A stretch of 49,560 nt of DNA from Planctomycetaceae bacterium (lineage in GTDB: Bacteria; Planctomycetota; Phycisphaerae; Phycisphaerales; SM1A02): the NCBI GenBank assembly GCA_027483065.1, contig JAIXVI010000316.1, positions 1-49,560 on the forward strand. Reading direction: 5' to 3'. Positions 18,587-27,623 of this stretch are shown here, one piece after another; position 1 is the stretch's first letter; the number at the start of each line of letters is the position of its first letter. A program made the position numbers and the translations under genes. The notes under the pieces were generated by a model, which saw only the letters and a program-made list of their open reading frames with translations, searched no databases and was not told where the DNA came from.

Positions 18587-19672
18587 ATGCATTCAGGTTC
18601 CTTTCACACGCGCAGGTTTTCGACAAAGCTTTCGAAGCACATTTCGCCACGACTTTGTTCTGCCTGGGCTTCAACACTTGCGCTCCTCGCAGGGGCACTC
18701 ACTTGTTCCACGACGCTCGCTGCCCCTCCAGCTGACTTTGTTGTCGAGAACATTGCGAGTGGTTGGAATGAGCCCATCGGTACGACCTTCATGCACGATG
18801 GCCGCGCGGTCGTTTGGGAACGCGGCGGGCGCGTATGGGTCGTCAATACCAATGGCACGCGCAACGCAGCCCCGTTGATTGATCTCAACGACGAAGTCGG
18901 TGCTTGGCGCGATTACGGATTGATGAGTGTGGTGCTCGATCCGCACTTCGAGAAGAACGGCCACTTCTATCTCCTCTATGTCGTCGATCGACACCACCTC
19001 GATTTCTTCGGCACTGCGCAATACAGCAAGTTCACCAACACGTACTTCGCTGCGACGATTGGGCGCATTACGCGCTACACGGCGACAGCTGCATCGAATC
19101 GATCGGTCGCGGATACATCGACGCGCTTGGTTTTGCTCGGCGAAACGGCGGCGTCGGGCATTCCGATTGTGCATCAATCGCACGGACTTGGCTCGCTCAT
19201 GTTTGGCGAGGACGGAACACTGCTCGTCACAACAGGCGACGCCGCAAGCTACAACGAGATCGATGTCGGTGGACAAGTTGGCGACGGTTACGTGAACGAC
19301 GGTCTCGCGCGCGGGATCCTTCGCGCGAAGGAAAATGTCGGTGCGTTCCGTTCGCAACTCGTCGACTGCTTGAACGGCAAAGTCTTGCGACTTGATCCCG
19401 CGACTGGCAACGGCGTGCCGAGTAACCCGTGGTTTGAAGCAAGCGCGCCACGTTCTGCCCGAAGCCGCGCATTTGCGCTTGGACTTCGCAATCCATTCCG
19501 CGCCACGATCGTCCCTGCCTCTGGTGATCATGATCCTGCCGCAGGAAATCCTGGAGTGCTGCACATCGGCGACGTTGGCTGGGGAACGTGGGAAGAGGTC
19601 ACGCGCGCTGCGACGCGCGGCGCAAATCTCGGCTGGCCGCTTTTCGAAGGGCTTGACTACCACGATGGCTAG
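18587..19672 (+). CDS. PQQ-type glucose/sorbosone dehydrogenase, N-terminal part of an interrupted gene
   Basis: 361 residues that start with a signal peptide (SWASTLALLAGALTCSTTLAAPP-like) and form most of a six-bladed beta-propeller of the soluble aldose sugar dehydrogenase type. Landmarks are LIDLNDEVGAWRDYGLMSV, HQSHGLGSLMFGEDGTLLV, LGLRNPFR and NLGWPLFEGLDYHDG. The frame then meets a single TAG at 19670-19672. Directly after the TAG the same frame stays open to 21385 with protein-like sequence (FAASPFNLDAPTGLT), so this is one 932-codon gene with a nonsense codon. It may be a pseudogene, an assembly error or a readthrough product. If translated alone, it lacks the last propeller blade and the surface-anchoring tail. 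Confidence 0.8.
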   Translation: MHSGSFHTRRFSTKLSKHISPRLCSAWASTLALLAGALTCSTTLAAPPADFVVENIASGWNEPIGTTFMHDGRAVVWERGGRVWVVNTNGTRNAAPLIDLNDEVGAWRDYGLMSVVLDPHFEKNGHFYLLYVVDRHHLDFFGTAQYSKFTNTYFAATIGRITRYTATAASNRSVADTSTRLVLLGETAASGIPIVHQSHGLGSLMFGEDGTLLVTTGDAASYNEIDVGGQVGDGYVNDGLARGILRAKENVGAFRSQLVDCLNGKVLRLDPATGNGVPSNPWFEASAPRSARSRAFALGLRNPFRATIVPASGDHDPAAGNPGVLHIGDVGWGTWEEVTRAATRGANLGWPLFEGLDYHDG

Positions 19673-19753
19673 TTCGCAGCATCGCCATTCAATCTCGATG
19701 CTCCCACGGGTCTGACCGCACCGAGCCCAACGCATCACCGATTCCGCGATCTT

Positions 19754-21385
19754 GTGCGGCAGGACTCGCTCGACGCAACCGCCACACTCGCGCTTGATCC
19801 GCATGGCTTCCAGCAATCGGAAGTTGCAGCAGCGAGTGGCGTCATCACGTCCAACGCCTATTCCGGTTATTTCGGAGACGGCTATCGGGACTATCAGGCC
19901 GCGAGTGGCGAGTGGATTGAACACACGTTCAACGTGTCTACTTCGGGCACGTACACGCTGTGGATTCGTCACGCGAATGGTGGCACCGCTGCACGTTCGC
20001 TGCGCGTCGCGGTCGATGGTGCGACCGTCAACAATGCCCTTTCATTTCCGCGCACCGGAAGTTGGGTCGAGTGGCGGCTCGTTTCGACGAACATCGCGCT
20101 CGTCAGCGGAACCCGCAAGATTCGCTTCACTTCAACGGGGTCGAGCGGGCCGAACATCGATGCGGTGGCGCTCGTGCCCGCGGGAGCACAGCCGCCAACG
20201 CTCGCGTCGGCGATTCCAACGTGGACGCATCATCGACCGATGATCGATTGGAACCACGCGATGTCGATGTCGCGCACACCGACGTACACGCTCAACGCGG
20301 CGAGTGCGACAACCGTCGGAGTTACGGGCGGTGCCGCAGGTTCTCCATTCGCTGGCTTCTGTGCGATCGGCGGTCCGATCATCGATCGCACCGATTGGCC
20401 GGCGTCGCTGCAAGGCACGGTTTTCTGCGGGGATTACGTCTCGAATTACATTCGCACCATGACGCTCTCGCCGAGCGGCAATGTCACTTCGCTTGGTGTA
20501 TTTGATTCTGACACGCCAGGCCTCACAAGCATCGCGCTGAACCCACACGATGGCTCGCTTTGGTCGACGCGTTGGCCAAGTGGACTCGTGCGCTATCGCT
20601 ACGCGCCTGCGACTGGACAGCCTCCACTCGCTGCGCTCACCACCACTGCGAGTTACGGCGCATCGCCGCTCACCGTGCAACTCTCTGCAGCGGGCTCCAC
20701 CGATCCAGAAGGTGCTGCGTTGACATACACGTGGGACTTCGATGACGGCAGCGCACCATTCACTGGACCCGCGGTTGTTTCGCGAACCTATAGCGCGCCT
20801 GCTGGTGTTCCCACGCGTTTCGATCCGCGTGTCACCGTGCGTGATCCACTTGGCAACGAGTCGTCGGCAACAGTTGTCGTCAGTGTGAACAACACGCCGC
20901 CACTTGCAGCGATCACGTCGATTGCGGACGGTCAGCTCTACCCCATGACTGGTGACACGGTCTTCCCGTTGCGTGCGGTTGTGACCGACGCTGAACACGA
21001 TGCGGCCAATCGCACCTGCGCATGGACGACGATTCTTCATCACAACGAGCATGAGCACAGCGAGCCGACGGATCTAGCTTGCGCGACGAGCACGCTCATT
21101 TCACCGCTCGGTTGTGGTGTCGATACCTACGCATTCGAGATCGTGTTCACCGTCACGGATGCTGCAGGGCTTTCGGCAACCGATCGCGCTTGGCTGTATC
21201 CCGATTGCGACGGAGTGCTCGCATGCGCGGGCGATTCCGATGGCAACGGCACCGTCGATGCGACCGATCTCGCGAGCGTGCTCTCCAATTGGGGATTCGG
21301 TGGCATGACCGACTTCGATCGCTCTGGATCAACCGACGCGAGTGACTTGAGCATCCTGCTCGATGCATGGGGCCCGTGCAAGTAG
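19754..21385 (+). CDS. C-terminal part of the interrupted sugar-dehydrogenase gene: CBM-like, PKD and dockerin-like domains
   Basis: 543 residues in the same frame as the preceding open frame. In order: a carbohydrate-binding beta-sandwich of the CBM6/35 kind (YSGYFGDGYRDYQAASGEW to SGPNIDAVAL), the last propeller strands (FAGFCAIGGPIIDRTDWPA, VFCGDYVSNYIR), a PKD domain (YTWDFDDGSAP), a second beta domain, and a dockerin-like pair (DSDGNGTVDATDLASVLSNWG, DFDRSGSTDASDLSILLDAWG). The CBM lies inside the propeller sequence, so the propeller continues on both sides of it. The GTG at 19754 is only the first possible start after the TAG; no Shine-Dalgarno site supports independent translation. Confidence 0.75.
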   Translation: MRQDSLDATATLALDPHGFQQSEVAAASGVITSNAYSGYFGDGYRDYQAASGEWIEHTFNVSTSGTYTLWIRHANGGTAARSLRVAVDGATVNNALSFPRTGSWVEWRLVSTNIALVSGTRKIRFTSTGSSGPNIDAVALVPAGAQPPTLASAIPTWTHHRPMIDWNHAMSMSRTPTYTLNAASATTVGVTGGAAGSPFAGFCAIGGPIIDRTDWPASLQGTVFCGDYVSNYIRTMTLSPSGNVTSLGVFDSDTPGLTSIALNPHDGSLWSTRWPSGLVRYRYAPATGQPPLAALTTTASYGASPLTVQLSAAGSTDPEGAALTYTWDFDDGSAPFTGPAVVSRTYSAPAGVPTRFDPRVTVRDPLGNESSATVVVSVNNTPPLAAITSIADGQLYPMTGDTVFPLRAVVTDAEHDAANRTCAWTTILHHNEHEHSEPTDLACATSTLISPLGCGVDTYAFEIVFTVTDAAGLSATDRAWLYPDCDGVLACAGDSDGNGTVDATDLASVLSNWGFGGMTDFDRSGSTDASDLSILLDAWGPCK

Positions 21386-21403
21386 CGCAGCAACCGCGAT
21401 GCT

Positions 21404-22132
21404 TCAGCGAATGAACTGAATGATCCACGGATACCGAAACGGTACGCCGTTTGTTGCCGCCATCAATCCGCGAATTCCGACGACCACGCAATACACAAAC
21501 AGCGCGGCCGATATCGCGATTCCGATGAATGGCCCGATGATGATGATCGCGCAAACGAACGAGACCGCCGCTGCAATCACCACGCCAAGCCCGAGGGTGA
21601 GCAGGCAGTTCATTGTTTGACGCGCTTCCGCCACGACGCGCTGATCAGACGCGCCGAGTCCCCAGATGATGCCAACTCCGATGAACGCGAAGATGTTCGT
21701 CAGTGGTGCTGTGAGTACCGCGATGCGGCAGAGAATCTCCGCGACGCGAGGGTCGAAGGTGACCGGTGCGGAAGTTGATGCCGTCGTACTCGGCGGAACT
21801 GGCGGGATCGGTGGCGTTGTCGGCGGACTTGATGGTGTGCGAACTCCTGACGCTTCGGAAGATGATGCCGGCGCTGTTGCCGAAGTCGCGTCTGGTGCGG
21901 GACCCGACGCAGGCTCGGCGGACTTCGAATCCGCCGCATGCACAGGTAGCAGCCCCGCAACGGATGATGCCGCAATCCACCGAGACAGAATCGGATCATG
22001 CACCCAGGTCGCGCTCGTGATGGAACCCATCGCGGCGAGTCGCTTGAGTTCGATGAAATCCACTGGCCCAAATGTCTTGCCGTCGTGCGACCAATGCCAT
22101 TGCGCTCGTGAGTCGGTTGAGTCTGCGTTCAT
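21404..22132 (-). CDS. GYF-like plus DUF4870-like membrane protein
   Basis: 242 residues. The N-terminus (HWSHDGKTFGPVDFIELKRL, then ITSATWVHDP and WIAASSVAGL) is a GYF_2-type domain usually found in bacterial membrane proteins. A Pro/Thr/Ser/Ala linker of about 65 residues follows. The C-terminal ~110 residues contain three to four membrane segments with the DUF4870 pattern, including EARQTMNCLL and a hydrophobic hairpin. The role is unknown; GYF-like domains suggest binding of proline-rich partners. The start at 22132 is used because the preceding 24 residues of the open frame lack protein-like character. It converges with the dockerin gene, whose stop is 18 bases away. Confidence 0.75.
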   Translation of the reverse strand: MNADSTDSRAQWHWSHDGKTFGPVDFIELKRLAAMGSITSATWVHDPILSRWIAASSVAGLLPVHAADSKSAEPASGPAPDATSATAPASSSEASGVRTPSSPPTTPPIPPVPPSTTASTSAPVTFDPRVAEILCRIAVLTAPLTNIFAFIGVGIIWGLGASDQRVVAEARQTMNCLLTLGLGVVIAAAVSFVCAIIIIGPFIGIAISAALFVYCVVVGIRGLMAATNGVPFRYPWIIQFIR

Positions 22133-22362
22133 AGTGTGATCTCGTGATCGCTCGCGACAGGGATTGAAGGCGCGTTCGCAGTGCGACAACATCGTTGCCG
22201 CCACCCGCGAAGAAAAATCATCTCAGAATTTTTGTGCTCGGAATTTCTGCCAGCGTTTGAGAGTTGGCGCCTGGCGTGTTGTAGGTTGCATCCTGCCGCG
22301 ACGCGAGGTGCGTTGCAGCACAGTCACATGCCGGGCGTCGTCCCGGGGAGAGGAAGGATCGG

Positions 22363-23061
22363 ATGAACGTCTTCAAGACGGCGGTTGTCGCATGGAACCG
22401 GGGTGCGGGGGCAACCAAGGCGAAGGGGTCGAGTGTCGCGCGAGCGGCCGCGCTTGCGAGTGCAGGCGCCGGGCTTGCGTGTGCCACGCTCGCGCAGGGC
22501 GAGGTCATCGCCGCGTGGAACATGAACGGATTCGTGCCAGGTTCCGCGGGCACGATCGCTGCCTCGACCGGCATCGGTTCGGTCGATTTGACGCCGTTCG
22601 GCGACGGGGTAGGCACGCTTCTTGGTACGACCCTCGGTGCACTGGAGGGTGACATCGCGGGCGAGTCGCTTTCGATCGCGGGTAATGGCTACAACGGCAT
22701 GGCGCTGACGTTCGGCTTCGATGCCTCGATGCATCGCGACTTGTCGGTGAGTTTCGCTGTTCGCCGCTCGTCGACAGGCTTCGCAACCAACCGAATCGAA
22801 TGGTGGTCGGGCTCTAAGTGGACGACCCTCACGACGTTTGGCGCGAGCACCACCACGTGGGATCTTCGCTCGTTTGACTTCAGCGCCGTCGACGCGATGG
22901 ATGGTCAGTACGGATTGTTCCGCTTCGTGCTTGATGGCGCGACGGGCTCCACGGGCAGCATTCGATTCGATAACGTCGCCTTCAGTGGAACCGTACTGCC
23001 GGCGCCGGGCGCAGTGGCACTGCTCGGGCTCGCTGGAGTTGTCGCTCGACGACGCCGTTGA
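22363..23061 (+). CDS. PEP-CTERM sorting domain protein
   Basis: A 232-residue exported protein. It has a long N-terminal signal region ending near ATLAQGEV, a beta-rich body (FSGTV, SSTGFATNRIEWWSGSKW) of the lectin-like kind often seen in such proteins, and the C-terminal sorting signal PAPGAVALLGLAGVVARRRR: a PxP-like motif, a membrane helix and an arginine cluster. Proteins like this are processed by an exosortase and moved to the surface; no exosortase is in the window. The start has a strong GGAAGG site 6-8 bases upstream. The body is not recognised more closely. Confidence 0.85.
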   Translation: MNVFKTAVVAWNRGAGATKAKGSSVARAAALASAGAGLACATLAQGEVIAAWNMNGFVPGSAGTIAASTGIGSVDLTPFGDGVGTLLGTTLGALEGDIAGESLSIAGNGYNGMALTFGFDASMHRDLSVSFAVRRSSTGFATNRIEWWSGSKWTTLTTFGASTTTWDLRSFDFSAVDAMDGQYGLFRFVLDGATGSTGSIRFDNVAFSGTVLPAPGAVALLGLAGVVARRRR

Positions 23062-23111
23062 AAGGCTGCGCTGCACGCGAGCCCGCGAATCACCTGCATG
23101 GGGGGAAAGAA

Positions 23112-23144
23112 CGCAGGGGCCGATGCTGTGCATCGGCCCCTGCG
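23112..23144. terminator. Bidirectional terminator between converging genes
   Basis: A 14-base perfect stem (23112-23125 with 23131-23144, loop CTGTG) lies between the PEP-CTERM gene and the six-gene leftward block. The leftward side runs into TTCTTTCCCCC, a moderate U-tract; the rightward side has none, so it suits the leftward operon better. Confidence 0.65.
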
Positions 23145-23193
23145 GGGTATTCAAGATCAGTGACTGTTCGACCGCTTCACCGCTGCGAACCCA

Positions 23194-24447
23194 TCACGGG
23201 CTCAACCCAAGCCAATCGTTGAAGAGGAAATCAAAGCGCCCGACGAGGAGCGTGATACGTCCCATGACCGTGAAACCGAACGCAGCACCGAATGTGATCA
23301 TCAGGAACCAAACGCCAACGCGTGCGGTCTTGCCCACGACTCCCTTGTGTTCAAGCGAGAAGAAGAAGTACACGAGCACTGTGATCACACCCACTACGCC
23401 CAAGATCCCAGCGAGCGTTCCACCGAGGTCAAACGCGCTGCCAGCGGCCGCGCCTTCGGCCGAAGACGACGTGTACGCCACCAGCGGTTTCATGGTCGCA
23501 GCGATCTGTGCCATGAAGTCTGCCTCGATCGATGCCGTGAGTCGCATGCCGGCAAACGTGCCAATCACGACCGCGAGCGGCCACACCGCAATCCACGCAC
23601 CTCGCGGAGCGAGTCGCCAAAGAAGCATCATGCCGAGCGCCAGCGGAATGAGTGCGAGCAGGAAATCCTTCCCTGGATGCTCCGATGGTGCGAGCCCTGG
23701 CAGCATCGTCGCGCGAACGAGGTCCGGCGCGAGCTTCGCAAAGAGATCAGGCACAAGCGTGCTCCAGAACGCAACGAGCATCCAATACGCCGCAGAAACA
23801 CCAATCAAGATCGACTCGACAACCTTGTAGAACGGGTTGTCACGCACGAGAAAGGAGAAGATGCCCAGTGTCAGCAGCGCAGCGATCCAGATGCCAATCG
23901 AGTCACGCGGGCTCGCCACAATTCGAGTGGACTCAACCACCTTGAGGGCGTTCATACGAGCGGCTTCGCGTACTTCGAACTCCTCACGCGTCAGCCCGGT
24001 CGGATCGATCGGCGCTGAGAGTTTCTCCGCGTCGCTTTCAAGTGCGGCGATCTGCTCGCGCGCCTTCTTGGGATCCACCTTCGCACGCTCGTCCCAGACT
24101 TCGGTTGCCACACCTTCCACACGGCGAAGTTCGCCGCTTTTGAGACGTGGATCATCCAACTCAACCCACAAACGGGTGGGCGGAGCATTTTCTTGTTCGA
24201 GGCTCGTCGGCGCAAGAGATTCGGAACCCTGTGCGTTCGTTGATGTCCCTTGGGACGTCGGCGCAGGAACCACTTCCGCCAACACGCGCGTTTCCGTCAC
24301 AACCTCAACGTACGCCTCGGCCAATGGGCCGGGACGCCAAAGTTTGCCCGCAAAAATCCCCACTGCGCCAAAGATGAGTAACGCAATCCAAAGACGCGTA
24401 TCGCTCTTTGGTGCACCACTGGATTGCTGTGCGCGATCTGCACTCAT
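23194..24447 (-). CDS. Polytopic membrane protein, last gene of the MutL-like ATPase cluster
   Basis: 417 residues, not recognised as a named family. One membrane segment lies near the N-terminus (LWIALLIFGAVGIFAG). It is followed by about 150 mostly polar residues with a helical, coiled-coil-like stretch (KKAREQIAALESDAEKL), then six membrane segments: GIWIAALLTLGIFSFLV, ILIGVSAAYWMLVAFW, LLALIPLALGMMLLW, WIAVWPLAVVIGTFAG, GILGVVGVITVLVYFFF and VWFLMITFGAAFGFTVM. The start at 24447 gives an ATGA overlap with the preceding gene and has AGGGAG at normal distance. Tight coupling to that gene argues for a shared complex. Function unknown. Confidence 0.85.
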   Translation of the reverse strand: MSADRAQQSSGAPKSDTRLWIALLIFGAVGIFAGKLWRPGPLAEAYVEVVTETRVLAEVVPAPTSQGTSTNAQGSESLAPTSLEQENAPPTRLWVELDDPRLKSGELRRVEGVATEVWDERAKVDPKKAREQIAALESDAEKLSAPIDPTGLTREEFEVREAARMNALKVVESTRIVASPRDSIGIWIAALLTLGIFSFLVRDNPFYKVVESILIGVSAAYWMLVAFWSTLVPDLFAKLAPDLVRATMLPGLAPSEHPGKDFLLALIPLALGMMLLWRLAPRGAWIAVWPLAVVIGTFAGMRLTASIEADFMAQIAATMKPLVAYTSSSAEGAAAGSAFDLGGTLAGILGVVGVITVLVYFFFSLEHKGVVGKTARVGVWFLMITFGAAFGFTVMGRITLLVGRFDFLFNDWLGLSP

Positions 24448-25352
24448 CGAGCGGCTCCCTTCCAACCTCGAGCAGCAAGCATCGAGATATTTCCGAGCAC
24501 AATCAAACCAATCAGAAGGAGGTGCGCCACAAACTGCGGACCCATCCGCTCTCGACCGAGCGCGAGTCGATCCGCCGACCGAGTCACTGGATACTTCTCC
24601 GTCACAAGCATCTCGTATTCCGCGGCGCCTTTAATCGCGATCAGCATGCCTTCCATCTGCTTCGGGTAGTACGGGAGCAGCTGGCTTGATTGCACACCGG
24701 TCGTTCCCGCAACGAACTTGAACGCGTCGGGCATCGCGCTGTCTCCGTACTGCACCCACTGTTGAGCACCTGGAGTTCCCGCCGAGATACTCGCGATCAA
24801 CTGGAAGTCGCCAATCGTGCGAACACCCTCGAGAAGCGGGATTTGCGTGATCGGTTTCCCCGAAGCGTCAGCGGCGTACGCCTCTGCGATCGAAGTCGTC
24901 ATCAGCTTGATCACGCCCTCATTGCCCGTTTTGAATCCGAGTTGCACGTAGTCAACACCCTCAACCTTCTCGGGGTGGTACTCGAGCAAGATGTCGCGAA
25001 TCGCGTCGTCGGCGAGCTGCTTGCCAAGCGGCCAAAGCGCCATGAGCGCGATGCGATGACCCTTCGACGCACAGTGATGAAGTACCGCGTTCGCCATCGG
25101 CTCGAGTTCCGCCGCACTGGCGGGGTCAAAGTCGTAGGCGATGAGGACGCGTGAGCCAGGAGGAATCGATTCGATCGCATTGAACGTCGCTTGGGCCATG
25201 CGGCCTGGGACTTCAGGAAATCGAAGGCGTGTAAGCATGGGGGCCGCGATCGCGACTGCGACCGCGAGGTAAATCCAACGGCGATCAATCTGCCCCATGC
25301 GGATGAGGAAGCCGCGAATGCCGGGAGGAAGTTGTTCGTTGCGCTGCTTCAT
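24444..25352 (-). CDS. Two-helix membrane protein with large alpha/beta domain, MutL-like ATPase cluster
   Basis: 302 residues, no named family recognised. A membrane segment at about 28-45 (WIYLAVAVAIAAPMLTRL) and one at the C-terminus (LLLIGLIVLGNISMLAA) flank a soluble domain of about 220 residues. That domain starts like a Rossmann-type fold (SRVLIAYDFDPASAAELEP, then HRIALMALWPLGKQ, then VDYVQLGFKTGNEGVIKLM). The soluble part should be outside the cytoplasm if the N-terminus is inside. It overlaps the next gene by 4 bases (ATGA). A binding role for the domain is only a guess. Confidence 0.82.
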   Translation of the reverse strand: MKQRNEQLPPGIRGFLIRMGQIDRRWIYLAVAVAIAAPMLTRLRFPEVPGRMAQATFNAIESIPPGSRVLIAYDFDPASAAELEPMANAVLHHCASKGHRIALMALWPLGKQLADDAIRDILLEYHPEKVEGVDYVQLGFKTGNEGVIKLMTTSIAEAYAADASGKPITQIPLLEGVRTIGDFQLIASISAGTPGAQQWVQYGDSAMPDAFKFVAGTTGVQSSQLLPYYPKQMEGMLIAIKGAAEYEMLVTEKYPVTRSADRLALGRERMGPQFVAHLLLIGLIVLGNISMLAARGWKGAAR

Positions 25353-25473
25353 TGGTTCAGTTCAGGAACGGCGTATCGAGAGGAGGTCAGCATCACGAAG
25401 CGGAATCGATGAAGTAGACGAGTACGGGCGAAGTCAGGCTTTCGTGGGCGGCCTTCGGTTCAAAAGCTGCGAC

Positions 25474-26175
25474 TCACCCCTTGGAAAGCGCACTGCGATC
25501 GATGCCCAGGATGAGTCGAAGACTGGTCGCCGCTGTACCCAGCGCGATGCCAATCAAGATCGCGCGCATGCCAGCGGTTTGGAACACCTCGGTCACGATC
25601 GCTTTCAACGACTCCGCACGGAGGAATGCGAAGAAACTGTCTTCAGGAATCCAGTTGGTGAGGAATGCACCCGCCGCGATTTGAACGAGGAGGATGATGA
25701 ACGCTGTACCGAGCAAGAGAATCGCTTCGAAGTTTTTCGCGCGGAATGCGCGGAACGCGGCACTCGCCACGTAGAACGCGAGCAAAGCAAACATCGTCGC
25801 GGTCAGCGGCGACAACACGTACTCATACGCCCAGCCGTATCCCGCCTGTGTCGAGTCCTGAGAGCCTGCGAGATGGACGTCTGGGTGCTTCGCATCTGGC
25901 ACCGCGCCCCACTTCGAAAGCCCCACCACCAACATCGCACCGAAGCTCACCAGCGTGATCGCGGAGTACGCCCAACCCGGTCGCTTCGACGAGATCTTCT
26001 CAAGGTTCACCGCAAGCAGGTTGCCCGCGCCAAGGACGAACGCGACGCCTGCCAGGATGTTGAACCATGAGACGACCTGCTCGCTCCATGTCTCGGTGAT
26101 AGGCGAAAAGTACGAGAGGATCAGGATGAGTCCGCTCGCCGAGAGGATCAGTAATGGAATCGTGCGTTGCAGCAT
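25474..26175 (-). CDS. Six-helix membrane protein, MutL-like ATPase cluster
   Basis: 233 residues with six predicted membrane segments: IPLLILSASGLILILSYF, WFNILAGVAFVLGAGNLL, YSAITLVSFGAMLVVGL, LTATMFALLAFYVASAAF, AILLLGTAFIILLVQIAAG and ILIGIALGTAATSLRLIL. A polar loop with KHPDVHLAGSQDS lies between the third and fourth. No family or catalytic motif recognised. Position in the middle of the cluster, between the DUF6754-like gene and the two-helix protein, argues for a structural membrane subunit. No Shine-Dalgarno site precedes the ATG. Confidence 0.83.
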   Translation of the reverse strand: MLQRTIPLLILSASGLILILSYFSPITETWSEQVVSWFNILAGVAFVLGAGNLLAVNLEKISSKRPGWAYSAITLVSFGAMLVVGLSKWGAVPDAKHPDVHLAGSQDSTQAGYGWAYEYVLSPLTATMFALLAFYVASAAFRAFRAKNFEAILLLGTAFIILLVQIAAGAFLTNWIPEDSFFAFLRAESLKAIVTEVFQTAGMRAILIGIALGTAATSLRLILGIDRSALSKG

Positions 26176-26259
26176 CGTTCAGTCCGTGAGAACCATCATC
26201 TTGAAAGGAATGCGCCCTAGGAAGTCCGCACTTCGCGCTGTTTGCGTCACTCGTCCGTA

Positions 26260-27543
26260 TCAGCCACCAAAGAAACCACGCATACTCGCGACAGCCGATC
26301 CGGCCCACATGCCAAGCGAGCCACCCTCGTTCAGGGCGGCGATCGTGGCAAGTGCGGTTCCAATCAGAATCGCGCCAATCGCAAACGCCTTTCCGACGTC
26401 TTGCCCTTTGATACTTCCGAGTTGATCGCGCTCGCCGGAGAGATAGGCACTTGCCGCGAAGAACTCTTCACCAATCAACGTGTAGTCGCAGGCGGCCACG
26501 AAGAATGGCAACTGCGAGGGCTCGGCGGTGCCGGCGATTTGAATCGCACCGATGGAGTTCCCGTTCTCCGCGAGCACCAAACTTTCCGCGTAGAACGCGC
26601 CCATGTAGAAACACGCCGCAGGCTTCTCGCGCATCATGTGCCCCGAGAGGTACGCGACGTAACCGAATTGCTCGTCGGTGATGTAGTTGATGTTGCCCTC
26701 GGCGTACGTTTCGGGGCGGCCCGCAGCGTGATGCGCCGCTTGCACTTGCTCACGCGCGGCGGTCATCACAATCGATCGGCAGGTTGGCACTTCAAGTCGC
26801 GCGTCATACTCGGCGGCCGTCTGCGCCACGCGACCGAGGATCGTGAGTCCGGCGATCGTCTGGATGTCGTTCATGTCTTGGATACCTGGCACGAACAACA
26901 CCGCGCGGCCCATCTCGGTCGCACGACCGACTGCTTCGTCGACCGCGTCGAGCGCAGCGATGCGCCGGATCTTGAGCGGTCGACCAGAACGCGCAAGCGC
27001 CACCCACACCAGCACCGAAAGCGAGACCACAATCACCGTCAGAAGCAGCGGAAGTCGCTTGAAGGCGAAGAGACTCACCTCTGGGCGAGCTGGTGCCGAC
27101 TCGACAAATTCCGAGAGTTCGCCATCGGTACCAAGGATCGAAACCCGCACTCGCGTGTCTTCGTCGATCGGCACTCCCTTGAGAACGTACGAGCCGTCGA
27201 CACCTGCAACGGCATCACGACCCAAGCGCTCGACTTCGATCCAGAGTTCGTCGGCGTTCTTCGCACGCTCAGCAGCGGTCAGGCTTCGCTCTATCACCAC
27301 ACCGGCGCTCACCGCTGGATCGGGCGTCTTCCAGAAAACGACGAGTACGCCGCCTGCATCGTCCGGCGCATCTTCAAGACGAAGATTCTCAGCAGCCGGA
27401 GGCATGGGCGATGCGGCAACATCTCGTGCAACAAAGAGCGCCATCGCCACGCACGCAAAAGACACGCATGCGGCCGCATACTCGCCCACCCTTTGGAGGA
27501 GTCGCACACTCTCTCGCACGACGCTGGTCGATCGTCTTTGCAT
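26260..27543 (-). CDS. DUF6754-like membrane protein with fibronectin-type extracellular domain
   Basis: 427 residues. A signal-anchor (CVSFACVAMALFVARDVAAS) is followed by a beta-sandwich domain resembling fibronectin type III (GGVLVVFWKTPDP, YVLKGVPIDEDTRVRVSI). Then come a membrane helix (LLLTVIVVSLSVLVWVAL), a conserved-looking cytosolic domain (GRAVLFVPGIQDMNDIQTIAGL, EGNINYITDEQFGYVAYLSG, AACFYMGAFYAESLVLAENG, QLPFFVAACDYTLIGEEFFA) and a C-terminal helix (AFAIGAILIGTALATIAAL). This layout fits the family named DUF6754, from memory, function unknown. The ATG at 27543 is preferred for its GGAGG five bases upstream. The cytosolic part is the natural contact for the ATPase two genes upstream. 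Confidence 0.85.
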   Translation of the reverse strand: MQRRSTSVVRESVRLLQRVGEYAAACVSFACVAMALFVARDVAASPMPPAAENLRLEDAPDDAGGVLVVFWKTPDPAVSAGVVIERSLTAAERAKNADELWIEVERLGRDAVAGVDGSYVLKGVPIDEDTRVRVSILGTDGELSEFVESAPARPEVSLFAFKRLPLLLTVIVVSLSVLVWVALARSGRPLKIRRIAALDAVDEAVGRATEMGRAVLFVPGIQDMNDIQTIAGLTILGRVAQTAAEYDARLEVPTCRSIVMTAAREQVQAAHHAAGRPETYAEGNINYITDEQFGYVAYLSGHMMREKPAACFYMGAFYAESLVLAENGNSIGAIQIAGTAEPSQLPFFVAACDYTLIGEEFFAASAYLSGERDQLGSIKGQDVGKAFAIGAILIGTALATIAALNEGGSLGMWAGSAVASMRGFFGG

Positions 27544-27623
27544 ACATGCCTCCATCAGCGGGTGTCGTCTCTCAGAGCGGCCTCAAAATCACCGCGGTAT
27601 CTCGTAACTTCTTCACGCAGCCA

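Noticed and set aside
18671-19972. 433-codon leftward open frame
   Set aside because: Lies opposite the sugar-dehydrogenase gene and even across its TAG, but is Arg/Cys-rich with no signal peptide or fold-like pattern; the rightward frame has clear family motifs.
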